In this document: piece after piece, positions 44,656-55,430 of the stretch | How positions within the stretch are numbered: position 1 is the stretch's first letter | Layout: the number at the start of each line of letters is the position of its first letter | NCBI RefSeq assembly: GCF_963259705.1 | Contig: NC_081846.1 | Location: 89,726,641 to 89,790,640 of the forward strand | DNA from: Myotis daubentonii | Taxonomy: Eukaryota > Chordata > Mammalia > Chiroptera > Vespertilionidae | Reading direction: 5' to 3' | DNA: 64,000 bases | Program-made: the position numbers and the translations under genes | Notes under the pieces: generated by a model | What the model was told of the DNA's origin: nothing | Seen by the model: the letters and a program-made list of their open reading frames with translations, nothing else | Database searches by the model: none

Positions 44656-44993
44656 TACAAGTATAATACTTCAATTTTTCTGCCTTGCACTGCTAATTAA
44701 ATTTTAAATATTTTTTCAAATATTAAATAATACATAACAATGTAAATAAAAAATGCATACTTCTGAAATATATTCTCAAAACTGTTATACACACATACAC
44801 ACACACACACTGCTGAGTGGCCAGATTATTATGACCACCTGACATTTGTAGGCAAATTAGCTATAATTTCGCACTGAAGTTGCTAGAGGGCCAGACCATT
44901 ATAAATAGGGAAGCAGATTGTTTACCATGACAGTAGAAGTGATTTTTTTCTGAAGATATGGGTAAACAACGCTATTTAACAGCCTTTGAACGT

Positions 44994-44997
<4 letters not shown>

Positions 44998-45050
<53 letters not shown>
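44998..45050. repeat. (TA)n microsatellite at a transposon junction
   Basis: Pure TA/AT run exactly between the outer arm and the inner Tc1 terminus, suggesting growth from the TA target duplicate. Confidence 0.92.
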
Positions 45051-45052
<2 letters not shown>

Positions 45053-45830
45053 AGTGACCAGATTATTATGACCACCCCATCAGTACTTCATTGGGCCACC
45101 TTTTGCCTTCAATACTGCGGCAATTCTTCTTGGCATTGACTCCACGAGATGTTGAAAGGTGATGCGAGGAATCTGACACCATGCCTGATAAAGAGCACTG
45201 TCTAGTTCTGTGAGATTTGATGGTTGTAGAACCAGCTGCCTAATGACTCTTTTAACTTCATCCCACAAATGCTCAATTGGATTGAGATCTGGCCACCTAA
45301 GCAAGGTAAAGTCTTCCTCATGTTCTTGAAACCACTCCTGCTCAATATGAGCACCATGGCATGGCACATTGTCTTATTGGAAGAAGCCATTGGGATACGC
45401 CATCAACATGATAGGATGAACTTGATCAGCAACGATACTTAGATATGTTGTGCTATGCATATGCTGTTCCACATGAATTAAAGGGCCCAAATCATGCCAG
45501 GAAAACATGCCTCAAACTATAACGCTGCCCCCACCAGCTTGAAGGGTTGTACTCATGCATGTGTGGTGCATGCTTTCATGCTGTTTCCACCAACTTCTCA
45601 CTCTGCCATCTGCATGATGCAACTGGAAATGTGATTCATCGGACCACATGACTTTTTTCCATTGCTCAACTATCCAATCCTTGTGTTTGTTTGCGAATTT
45701 GAGATATTTTATCTTGGTAACTACAGATAGCAAAGGTGTTCGAATAGGCCTTCGACTTTCATATCCCATACAATGCAGTGTATGGCTAATTTGCCTACAA
45801 ACATGAGGTGGTCATAATAATCTGGCCACA
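45051..45830 (-). mobile_element. Tc1-like transposon, inner copy
   Basis: Left end 'tgagtgaccagattattatg' and right end 'cataataatctggccaca' are inverted repeats of the same family as the outer termini. The interior encodes part of a transposase on the minus strand. The N-terminal DNA-binding region is deleted, so this copy is internally truncated. Confidence 0.8.
45080..45769 (-). pseudogene. Tc1/mariner transposase, truncated and broken
   Basis: The enzyme class cuts and rejoins the transposon at TA sites using a DDE triad. The 85-codon frame 45512-45769 holds the first catalytic aspartate in VMWSDESHFQL (about 45638-45640). The second aspartate is in DNVPCHGA at 45371-45373, directly after an in-frame TAA. 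The glutamate is in PDLNPIEHLW, about 33 residues later, fitting the DD34E group. The helix-turn-helix N-terminal domain is absent, and the frame changes between the two open parts. The C-terminus ends about 30 bp inside the inner terminus, as usual. Dead copy. Confidence 0.85.
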
Positions 45831-46057
45831 CACGTTCAAATATATCCTACGTTCAAAGGCTATTAAATTGCATTGTTTACCCATATCTTCAGAAAAAAAA
45901 ATCATTTCTACTGTCATGGTAAACAACCTGCTTCCCTATTTGTAATGGTCTGGCCCTCTAGCAACTTCAGTGCAAAATTACAGCTAATTTGCCTACAAAC
46001 ATCAGGTGGTCATAATAATCTGGCCACTCAAAAAATATATATATATACATACACATA

Positions 46058-46232
46058 CTAGAGGCCCAGTGCACAAAATTCGTTCAAGGGTAGGGTCCCT
46101 AGGCCTAGGCCGGCCTTCCTTTGTTCCGTGCTGCCCCCTGGTAGTCAGTGCATGTCATAGCGAGCACTTGAACTCCTGGTTAGTCGAACTCCTGAGGGGA
46201 CAATTTGCATATTAGCCTTTTATTATATAGAA
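46058..46232 (-). mobile_element. Short Helitron
   Basis: Minus-strand 3' end CTAG at 46058-46061. 5' side 'caatttgcatattagccttt' and TTATTATATAGAA. CTGCCCCCTGGTAG at 46131-46144 is a CTCF-like core on the minus strand. About 175 bp. Confidence 0.85.
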
Positions 46233-46695
46233 TGTTATGGTTTGGGAGCTGCTACAATAAGTTATCACAAATGCGGTGGCTTAAAATAACAGAAATTTAT
46301 CTTTTCTTAGTTTGTAAGGCAGAAGATTGAAATCAAGGAATCAACAGGGTCAGTTCATTCTAAAGAGATAGTACATGAAACTATTCCATGCTCCTAACTT
46401 CTGGTGCTTGCTAACAATCATTGTCACTGCTTGGTTATAAGGGCATCAGTAAAATTCTGCCTCCATCTTCACATCACCTTATTTTTTGTTTCTCTGTGTT
46501 CCTTTCTTTTACTTTTTAAGACATTCCCATTGAAATAAGAGCCTACCCTAAACTGGTATTACCTCATCTCTATCTTTAATTATTTCTGCAACAACTCAAT
46601 TTTCAAATAAGAATGCATTCTTAGTTTTGGAATAGACATGAATTTTGGGGGATTGTGGCTACCAGTAACCCACTTCAGTTGGCTCCATGTGTTCC
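46233..46695 (-). mobile_element. MaLR (MLT1-type) LTR, antisense
   Basis: On the plus strand the antisense landmarks of MLT1 LTRs occur in order: 'gctgctacaataagttatca', 'gcggtggcttaaaataacag', 'cttctggtgcttgctaacaa', 'tgcctccatcttcacatcac', 'taagagcctaccctaaactg' and 'agaatgcattcttagttttg'. It is diverged and has no coding content. It follows the internal part at 46696-47160 in the element's own direction, as a 3' LTR would. Confidence 0.68.
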
Positions 46696-47160
46696 CCCTC
46701 AAATTCACATTTGTTCATGCATAAAATATTTTGATATGACCCCACTGTGCATAAAAGTTTCAAGTTATACAAGCATCGACTCTAAAACCAAAATTTCATC
46801 TAAGTATAAATAATTCAAAAAGTCCCAACTAATTCTGATAAGGAAGGGACCATGGAGATGGTCCATCCTGAGCAATTTTTTTTCCATCTGTGATCCCATA
46901 AAACTGGAAAACAAGTTGCTCATTTGTAAAATACAATTGTGGGACAAACGTAGGATGGACATCCCCATTCACATAGGTAGAAACTAGAAGAAACAAAAGA
47001 GTTGCCATTGCCAAACACATTTGAAATCTAGCAAGGCAAATTCTTCTGAGGTTCAAGGCCAGAGGCAAATAATCTGGTGCTTAGTGTTCCAGCCATGGGC
47101 ACAACCTATCTGGCTTCTGCCTCTGCATCTTCAGCTCTGCTCTTGGTATAATTCTTTTTT
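46696..47160 (-). mobile_element. MaLR internal-region remnant, antisense
   Basis: Minus-strand text such as 'cttgctagatttcaaatgtg' and 'aacttgttttccagttttat' resembles the 3' internal part of MaLR elements just before the 3' LTR. The 79-codon frame here with a hydrophobic start (LALNLRRICLARFQMCLAMA) is therefore most likely not a gene. Confidence 0.5.
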
Positions 47161-47609
47161 TCTGGAAGGGTCACCCATGCTGGGAAGGTGCCACTTCATC
47201 ACTGTGTCTTTCAGTCCAAGCTTCCAGTGTTTTCCTGGATTAAAGCTCTTGAAAATCTTGTTGTACCATATATATGTCAATGGTTTTATGCTATCAGACA
47301 AGGGGGGTCTCCGCAGATTATTCCTAGATATTTATGCCTGCATTTAGCCGAGATTAAATTTATATCATGTAACTAATTTCTACTACAAAATGTTTCTCAA
47401 CCTCATTTTCGATTTTTCAAAAGCATATTCTAGGTGTTTTTTTTTTCAGTCTGGAAAGGCTAAGATTTTCCAAACAACCAATTTCTGGTCCCTCCCTCCG
47501 TCCCTTCCTCCTTCTCCCCATTACTTCCTTCCTTTCTTTTTTTTCTGTTTAATTTTTTCCTTTTCAATTTATCTCTTTCCTCACATTTTAAAATAAGGAA
47601 CAAGAATTA
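47161..47609. other. Unassigned, with pyrimidine-rich end
   Basis: Possibly more MaLR interior. 47490-47590 is a CT-rich tract. No gene. Confidence 0.3.
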
Positions 47610-47842
47610 GACTAGACCAGTGATGGCAAACCTTTTGAGCTCGGGGTGTATGCATTTTGAAAAACCCTAACTTAACTCTGGTGCCGTTTCACAGACAGAA
47701 ATTTTTTGATATTTGCAACCATAGTAAAACAAAGACTTATATTTTTGATATTTATTTTATATATTTAAATGCCATTTAACAAAGAAAAATCAACCAAAAC
47801 AATGAATTCACGTGTCATAGGTTGGCCATCACTGGACTAGAC
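47610..47842. mobile_element. Non-autonomous hAT with 8-bp duplication
   Basis: Element 47618-47834 starts CAGTGATGGCAAACC and ends GGTTGGCCATCACTG, imperfect inverted repeats. GACTAGAC flanks it at 47610-47617 and 47835-47842. Interior is AT-rich and non-coding. Confidence 0.9.
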
Positions 47843-48290
47843 TCCTCTGCGACATATCATCAGCTAAATATCCAAGTTCATCAAGGACCAATTCTACCTT
47901 CCACCCAACAATAGAAAAAACATAGCCACATTTCCTGGTACTCTATAACAATGATTGTCCTTTTTCCAGGGATGAGTAACATCGTCTCATTTTCTTCTAA
48001 CATCTTAACAGAAGCACTTTAATGTTCATATTTCTACTAACATCTCGTTTATGATGACATGTGTATAGAAGCCTTCTCTATCATCTGGGCCAATTCATTC
48101 TGAGACCTCTGCAGAATGACATTTAATGTCTATTTTTCTACCAACGGTCTCTTTAAAGACAATCTAAACTTTTTCTATCATTCTTCTCAAAATTCTTCCA
48201 GCCACTTTCCATTACCCAATTCCAAAGTCATCTTCACATTTTTAGGTGTTTATTACAGCGGTGAAGCACCCCACTTCCCAGTAACAAACC
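47843..48290. other. Unassigned spacer
   Basis: No recognised element or gene. Confidence 0.35.
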
Positions 48291-48341
48291 TGTATTAGTC
48301 AGGATTTTCCAGAGAAACAGAACTAACAACACCAACAGGAG

Positions 48342-48386
<45 letters not shown>

Positions 48387-48720
48387 ACAGAGGTTAAGAA
48401 GTTTCACAGTCTGCCATCTGCAACCTGCAGAACCAGGAAGGTAAAGTTGGTGGTACAACTTAGTGTGAGTCTAAAGCCCTGAGAATCAGGGAAGATGGGG
48501 AGCAATGCTATAAATCCAGGTGTGAGTTTGAAAGTCTGAGAACCAGGAGCACCAATGATTGAAGGCAGAAGAAGGTGGGTGTTCCAGCTCAAGTGGAAAA
48601 GCAAATTTGCCCTTTTTCTTCCTTTTTGTTCTATTGATGCCCTCAAATGATTGGATGATACTCATGGACATTAACAGAAGTGATCTTTCTCAGTCTACTG
48701 TTAGATGATAATTTCTTCCA
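48291..48720 (+). mobile_element. Old interspersed repeat with CA microsatellite
   Basis: 'ttagtcaggattttccagag' at the start and 'ctgagaaccaggagcaccaa', 'gttctattgatgccctcaaa' and 'tcagtctactgttag' further on are recurrent in mammalian genomes in this order, but I cannot name the family safely. A CA repeat of about 39 bp lies at 48344-48382. Confidence 0.5.
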
Positions 48721-48784
48721 CATACCTGGACATACTCCTTTTATTTTTTTTCCTAATCCTCACTAAGGATATTTGTCCATTGAA

Positions 48785-48838
48785 TGTTTAGACAATGAAA
48801 GGGAGGAGGAGAGACAGAGAGAGAGAGATACATCGATG
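48785..48838 (-). mobile_element. VES SINE tail fragment, antisense
   Basis: 'gggaggaggagagacagaga' followed by GAGATACATCGATGTTG matches the reversed TCTC/ATCGATG part of VES. The rest is missing. Confidence 0.45.
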
Positions 48839-50185
48839 TTGTTTTTTGTTCTTGTTGTTTTTAGTTTCTCCTTCTGAGGATTCACTCTTGGTGTATGAAA
48901 ATGCCATGGATTTTTGAGTCTTAATTTTGTATCCTGTTACATTTCCAAATTCATATATTAAATCTAGTAGGTTTTTTTTAATGAAGTCTTTGATATTTTC
49001 TATGTACAATATCATGTCATCTATGAATAATGAGAGTTTTACTTCATCCTTTCCAATTTGGGTGCCTTTTATCTCTTCTTCTTGCCTGATTGCTCCATGC
49101 TTTTGAATTTTTGGAATAGTTTGAGAATAATAAGTATTCGTTCTTCTTAGAATATTTGGTAAAACTCCCCTGTGAAACCATCTGGACCAGGGCCTTCGTT
49201 TCCTGGAAGTTTTATTATTATTGTTATTATTAATTATTATTGCTTCAATTTCATCAGTAGTTATCAGCCGATTCAGGTTTTCTGATTCTTCCTGATTGTG
49301 TTTTGGAAGGTTGTTTTTTTTTTTTTTTCTAGGAGTATGTCCATTTCATCCAGGTTGTCTCATTTGTTGGAGTAAAGTCACTGATAGTATTTTTTTTTTT
49401 TATGATCCTTCGTATTTCTTGTGTGGTCATTTGTTACTTCACCTCTTTCATTTCTGGTTTTGTTTATTTGGGTCCTCTCTCTTTATTTCCTGGTGATTCT
49501 GGCTAGAGGTTCATCAATCTTGTTTATCCTTTCAAAGAACCAGCTCTTGGTTTTATTGATCTTTTGTATTTTTTTTAGTCTCTATGTCATTTTTTTTCTG
49601 CTGTGATCTTTATTATTTATTTCTTTCTACTTACTCTGGGCTTTTCTTGTTCTCTTTCTAATCCTTTAAGTTGCAGTGTTACATAACTCATTACCAGTTT
49701 TTCTCCTTTTTTGAGGTAGGCCTATAGTGCTATGAACTTCCCTCTTAGGACAGCTTTCACTGTGTCTCATAGATTTTGGATTGTTGTGTGTTCATGTACC
49801 TTTGTTTACGGGATGTTTTTTATTTATTCTTTGACCTCTTTGGTAACCCCTTCATTTTTTAATATCATACAATTTAGCCTCCACATATTTGTTTTTGTAT
49901 TTTTTATTGTATCTGATTTTTAATTTAATGCCATTGTGGTCTAAGGAGATGCTTGATGTGATTTCAATCTTCCTGAATTTGTAGAGACTTAGTCTATGTT
50001 TTAACATGTGGTCTATCTTTGAAAATGTCCCATGTGCACTTGAGAATAATGTATATTTCATAGCTTTGGGGTAAAATGTTCTGACGATGTCAATTAGTTC
50101 CATCTGATCTAGTGTGTCATTTAGGATTACTGTTTCCTTGTTGATTATTTTGTCTAGAAGATTTACCCAGTGATGTCAGTGGGGT
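48839..50185 (-). mobile_element. L1 ORF2 fragment, antisense (RT and endonuclease)
   Basis: Read on the minus strand from 50185 to 48839, it runs through the endonuclease part (MELIDIVRTFYPKA, FSSAHGTFSKIDHML, SLDHNGIKL in the frame 49852-50103; the usual SDH is SLDH here) into the RT part (antisense 'atctggaccagggccttcgt' near 49180) and its active-site region (antisense 'atgtcatctatgaataatga' near 49013). Both ends are truncated and there are many stops. Confidence 0.85.
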
Positions 50186-50264
50186 ATTAAAGTCCTCAAG
50201 AAAATTTATTTCTAAATGTGCATTTGAGTTTTAGAGTCAGATGAAATAAAATAAGCAATCCCAA

Positions 50265-50463
50265 GATATTTAGACCTGCGGACTAAAGGGTCCCGGGTTC
50301 AATTCCAGTCAAGGGCATGTACCTGGGTTGCGGCCACATCCCCAGTGGGAGATGTGCAGGAGGCAGCTAATCGATGTTTCTCTCTCATCAATGTTTCTGA
50401 ATCTCTATCTCTCTCCCTTCCTTTCTTTAAAAAATCAATAAAATATATATATTTTTTTAAAAA
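50265..50463 (+). mobile_element. VES SINE, 5'-truncated
   Basis: Begins within the tRNA-like head (gacctgcggactaaagggtc), has box B GGGTTCAATTCC, 'catccccagtgggagatgtg', 'aatcgatgtttctctctcat' and an A/T-rich tail. Lacks about 35 bp of the head including box A. Confidence 0.85.
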
Positions 50464-52899
50464 AGAACATATCTCCATTGTTAAGCAACATATGACAATA
50501 TAGAGGCGAGAGCAGAGAAATGAGAAGGTTCTAGATTAAGGAGTTTTGTTATTACATGCTATACAGATACATCATTAGTATGTGACTAATTAAATTAGAG
50601 CTTATATTCATTTATTCATGCATGCCTGTAGCATATGTTATGGTAAACATATATATGAGGTATGGATAAACTGAATAATTTGTTACATATGTTAGTTATT
50701 TTGATTTTATGTAAGGGAAATAGCTATTATTTGCAGTTACAATGATGTACCCATGTTTTGGATCCTGAGAGATGTAAAGGTTGAGTGTGGTTACTGGTAT
50801 TCAGCTCTACCGAGGCAATGTGAAGAAGAAAGCTCTCTGGATTTTAAAATAAGAAGGTCTTGGGTTTTATGTCCATCATATCTCAATAAAACTGGGAGAA
50901 AAGGACAAAGTCTTGGGTTTTAATCCTATCTCTCCCATCTCCAACCTGTGTGTGTGTTTTGTTTTTTTTGAGAATTTTTTTTCACTTATTCAACTTAAAT
51001 TTTTCCACCTGCAAAATTGTTCTTTTCAGCAGGAGAAATTGTGAAGATGAGCTGTCACTCACTCTCTTATTGTTTAAAAACTACGATAATATTTTGAAAC
51101 TGAAACTGTTTGTCCTTACCTACTGGTGAGGAGGGGGTTGCTTATTCTATTACATTTGAATTTGCAAAGTAGACGAATGAGTGCAGCATACATAATTCAT
51201 ATTAATAATGAAAATATAGCTCCCACACAGGTTTTCCACTAGTCTTATATTATTCAGGCTTCAGTGCATGATGCACATGCTGAATATTTAATAACTGAAG
51301 AAAAGAAGACCCAGATGAAAGAACATTGAGTTGTCATACATATGCCTGAAAAACCGCTGATCCCCTGACGAGAGAGAACAGACTGGGTCTGTCAATGGCA
51401 AAAGACAGCATTTCTACACCTCTAGTCCAATGTCACTACAGGCTGCAAGTGACATCTTATAAAAAGAATGATTTACTATAGAAAATGAAAATAAAATCAT
51501 ATTCCCTTGCTAAGTATTCATATTGAAAGGTCATTACAGTGCATGTAAAATCCCACAGAAGCTGCTTACTGCTCTTTCTCTTTTCACTCCAATATATTCA
51601 GGTGGTGAGAGTGGGCGAGTGTAATTAAAAGGAAAAAAAAAGCAGATTGTAATTTGCATAGTCAGAGGTACAAGAAAAGCAAATTAATGAAGATTTGCTT
51701 GAGGAAATATTGTTGATCAACCAAGAAATAATGGGAAACGATGAAATTAAATGTCTGGCTTTGCACTTTGCTTGTAGAGATGTTGTTTCCTTCTTTATTC
51801 TCCTTCCTTCTTTCCTCTCTATCTCCATGGCAGGGCATGAGCATCTCCCCAGGGCAAAGGCTGTTCCTCCAAAGCACATAAAGACTTTATGAGATACAAA
51901 GTTTTCTTAAGAAAATGAGATTTTTCCAATTCAGTTCACCCTCAAAATGAAATTAGCTTGGTGTATTATGTGAATTGTGGCTGGTTTTTATCCGCCCTTT
52001 TTATAGTCAGCATTTTGGCTGTATTGCAGAGACTGAGAGACTATTTGGGGTAAGAAAATAGACCACAAACAATTCACATTTATTTGGAGAATGAAAAAAG
52101 TACCATCAAAAGATAAACTTAGCCAACCTCTTTATGGGATAAACTGCAAAACTATATTTTTCTATTTATTTATAAACTGTCACATTTTCAAATCAGATAT
52201 TATTTTTATATCTTTCTTGCTTTCATTGTGCTCTTATTTCTGTACCCCAGAGCAATAAACTGGTGTTAACATTTTTTCTCATTATCCATCTTCATTGTTG
52301 TTACTATATTTAAATTTAGCATAATATCATGTTCACTGTGTGATAAGCCCTGAAACTCAAGGTTAGAAATTCTCTAAAACTTACTGCCAGCTTGAATGTC
52401 CCGAATGTGTCTAAGATGGCATAACCATTATCAATTTGCTGAGACAAACACTTGTAGCCTTAGATGTTGCAGAACCTGCAGGTAGCCAGGGACCTAACAA
52501 GTTAATCAGTTCTTTTCCCCCAATCTAATATAGATAGGAAATTAAAACAGGAAGTATAGATGGGAATTCAATCTATTTCAAATGTTCGCAACTTTTTAGG
52601 TATGTACAAAGTGCACTCTATCTTTTTACAGCAATTTTTCAGATCCTGGTCCACTTTACTATGTCTGGAAGTTTCCTCCTTCTTTTAATAGAAAATATGC
52701 CTCCAGAAAATCATGGAGGTATTGAAACTGAAGGATGACATGATGCTTAATTATTATGTGGATAACTGTAGAACCACAGCATAAGAAAAGACAAAAATAC
52801 TTTAAATAGTAACAGTGATTGTTCCTCAGTGTTGGAATTTGATTTTTTTCTGGCCTTTAGCTTCAATTCATTTGCTATATTTTCAATGACAACGTTTTC
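50464..52899. other. 2.4 kb without recognisable gene or repeat
   Basis: Moderately AT-rich. Small frames at 51625-51892 on both strands have no recognised motif. It looks like the largest old single-copy island in the right half and may hold conserved non-coding DNA. Confidence 0.35.
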
Positions 52900-54721
52900 T
52901 AATCTATTTATATAAAAACCCTGGGTGTAACATCACTACCAAGGCTCGACCAACTAGAAGGAAGTCAGTCCTGCAGGGGTTGTCTTGGAAACGGCTGCAC
53001 CTTCTCCAAGCTGTTTCCCGCAAGGGCAGTGAGGTTTCAGGCAGGAACCTGCCCTCAGAACGTGGACGCACTGAGTCCTGGGTCCTCTTAGCCACATCTG
53101 TGCCCTCCCTGAGCTGTTTCCCGGGAGGGCAAGGTTTGAGGAAGGAACCGGCCCTCAGAGCGTGGAAGCATATTTTTATAAAGTTTTAATACATTATATT
53201 AGAGGTCATGGTAGTACTGTTTTACCCACAGTGTCTACAGGAATTGCTGCAAATTTACTTCTCAGTGGAAGCACCTTTCATTCCCAATATAAATTACCCA
53301 TTCCACTAAACGAAACTTCAATTTCTAGACTCGATATAAAGAGTGAAGTTGCTAAAACTATTAAAAAGGCCCAACTTCTCATTATTGATGAATGCACCAT
53401 GGCATCCAGTCATGCTATAAATGCCATAGACAGATTACTAAGAGAAATTTGAATGTTGTATTTGGCGGAAAAGTTCTTCTTGGAGGGGATTTTCGACAAT
53501 GTCTCAGTATTGTACTGCATGCTATGTGTTTGGCCATAGTACAAATGAGTTTAAAGTACTGCAATGTTTGGGATGTTTCAGAAAGTTGTATCTTACAACA
53601 AATATGTTATCAGAGGATTCTGCTTATAGTGGATGGTTAGTGAAACTTGGAGATGGCAAACTTGATAGCAGTATTCATTTAGGAATGGATATTATTGGAA
53701 TCCCCTGTGAAATGATTTGTAATGGATCTATTATTGAAGCTATCTTTGGAATACTATATCTATAGATAATATTAAAAATATATCTAAATGTGCAATTCTT
53801 TGTCCAAAAAGTGAGCACATTCAAAAATTAAATGAAGAAATTTTGGATATACTTGATGGAGATTTTCACACATATTTGAGTGAAGATTCCATTGATTCCA
53901 CAGATGGTGCTGAAAAGGAAAATTTTCCCATTGACTTTCTTAATAGTATTACTCCTTTGGGAATGCTGTGTCATAAATTAAAATTGAAAGTTGTTGCAAT
54001 CATCATGTTATTGAGAAATCTTAATAGTAAATGGGGTCTTTGTAATGGTACCAGATTTATTATCAAAAAATTATGACCTAACATTATTGAAGCTGAAGTA
54101 TTAAGAGGATCCGAAGAGGGAGAGGTTGTTCTGATTCCAAGAATTGATTTGTCCCCATCTGACACTGGCCTCCCATTTAAATTGATTCAACAACAGTTTC
54201 CCGTGATGCCAGCATTTGTGATGACTATTAATAAATTATAAGGACAAACTCTAGACAGACTAGGACTATTCTTACCTGAACCCGATTTCGCACATGGTCA
54301 ATTATATGTTGCTTTCTCTCGAGTTCGAAGAGCATGTGATGTTAAAGTTCTAAGTACTTCATCACAAGGGAAATTATTCAAGCACTCTGAAAGTGTTTCT
54401 CTCTTAATGTGGTGTACAGGGAGATATTAGGATAAGTTGAATCACTTTATCAGTCATTGTTTGCATCACTGTTGTTTTTATATCATGTTTTTGTTGTTTT
54501 CATATCATGTTTTTGTCATTTTTATATCATGCCTCTGTTGCTGTTATATCCTTTTGTTACTGTTTATTTATTAATAAATTTATATATTATTTTCATATGC
54601 ATTTTACTAATTTCCTTTCATCTCTCACACTTCTATTATAAAGGACAAATAGCAATATTAAAATATTTCCACTAATTAATTCCCTTTTAATGTGCACAAA
54701 TTTCGTGCACTGGGCTACTAG
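52900..54721 (+). mobile_element. Internally deleted autonomous-type HeliBat
   Basis: 5' end near 52900 (TCTATTTATATAAAAACCC at 52903), 3' end GTGCACAAATTTCGTGCAC plus TGGGCTACTAG at 54718-54721. Between them, 52950-53165 has a degenerate tandem repeat: AGCTGTTTCCCG with CCTCAGARCGTGG at 53009-53065 and again at 53112-53165. Then comes the C-terminal half of the Helitron helicase. The Rep/HUH nuclease and the helicase's Walker A motif are deleted. Confidence 0.9.
53213..54400 (+). pseudogene. Helitron Pif1-like helicase, C-terminal half, broken
   Basis: In intact Helitrons the Rep-helicase protein nicks and unwinds the element for rolling-circle transposition. Motifs remaining in order: TGIAANLLLSGSTFHS (motif Ia) and LLIIDECTM (Walker B, DE) in the frame 53162-53452; FGGKVLLGGDFRQCLSIV (motif III) in 53392-53640; an ICNGSIIEAIFG segment in 53499-53765; ILDGDFHTYLSED and LCNGTRFI in 53843-54076; then QTLDRLG and GQLYVAFSRVRRACDVK (motif VI) around 54245-54350. 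At least three frameshifts (near 53450, 53640 and 53765) and two in-frame stops (TGA at about 54074, TAA at 54239) break it. Confidence 0.9.
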
Positions 54722-55098
54722 TTACAAAAAGAATTACTGTAAAGCCATACACTGAAAAATAAATTTTATATCAAATCCCCTACAACTTTGTATTATACAT
54801 TTTTGTGTTCATATATAAAAAATATAAAAAAAATCCCTAGTTAAACTAAATTGAAAAGTTTCATTGACAAATATTGGTTACATTGTATACTAAGGTCTGT
54901 CCATTCATTTATTTATTCAAAAATATAATGAAGTGCCTGATTAATGTCTAACATGCTGCTAGACACACAGAGGTACTTGACACACATTTATTACTTTAAG
55001 AAAAAGATAAAAGGATGCCAGTCATTTTCCTAGAGAATGAGATTATTGAGAGGATAAAAGTAATTTCCCTTTTCTCTATTTAGTCTATATCTCATATA
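54722..55098. other. AT-rich spacer
   Basis: No gene or repeat recognised. Confidence 0.4.
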
Positions 55099-55430
55099 CT
55101 AGAGGCCCAGTGCACAAAATTTGTGCATGGGGAGGTGGGGTGTCCCTCAGCCCGACCTGTACCTTCTCCCATCCTGAAGCCTTCAGGGAATGTCCTACTA
55201 ATGGCTTAGGCCCGCTCCCCATGGTTCTTTGTTGTCTGTAGGGCCACTTGGCCACTCCCAGGTTGCCATGGGTGGCCAAGCAGGCCCTGCTGTGCGCTAT
55301 CTGCAGGCCCTGCTCTCAGCGGCTGCCCCCTGGGACTGGAGGACTCCAGCAGGGGAGAGAGGACTGGGCGCCACCATCTTTGTGTTGGAATGATGGTTAA
55401 TTTGCATATTACTATTTTATTAAATAGGAT
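55099..55430 (-). mobile_element. Short Helitron
   Basis: Minus-strand 3' end CTAG at 55099-55102, palindrome GTGCACAAAATTTGTGCA, 5' side 'gttaatttgcatattactat' and TTATTAAATAGGA. Confidence 0.88.

Larger units (their letters stand above)
44814..46030. mobile_element. Tc1-like transposon, outer copy with long inverted arms
   Basis: Termini at 44815-44840 and 46004-46029 are exact reverse complements over 26 bp. The match continues, with few changes, for about 185 bp per side (44814-44999 against 45842-46030), including 'gggtaaacaacgctatttaa'. The outer element is therefore nearly palindromic. A second Tc1 copy lies in its middle. Flanking TA is not obvious because of AT-rich surroundings. 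Confidence 0.85.

Noticed and set aside
46765..47068. 79-codon minus frame with a hydrophobic, signal-like start
   Set aside because: The surrounding sequence matches MaLR internal DNA followed by an MLT1-type LTR, so a secreted-protein gene is unlikely.
53213..54400. Host PIF1 helicase gene
   Set aside because: The frame is intronless, lies between HeliBat ends and shows Helitron-type helicase motifs, so it is transposon-derived.
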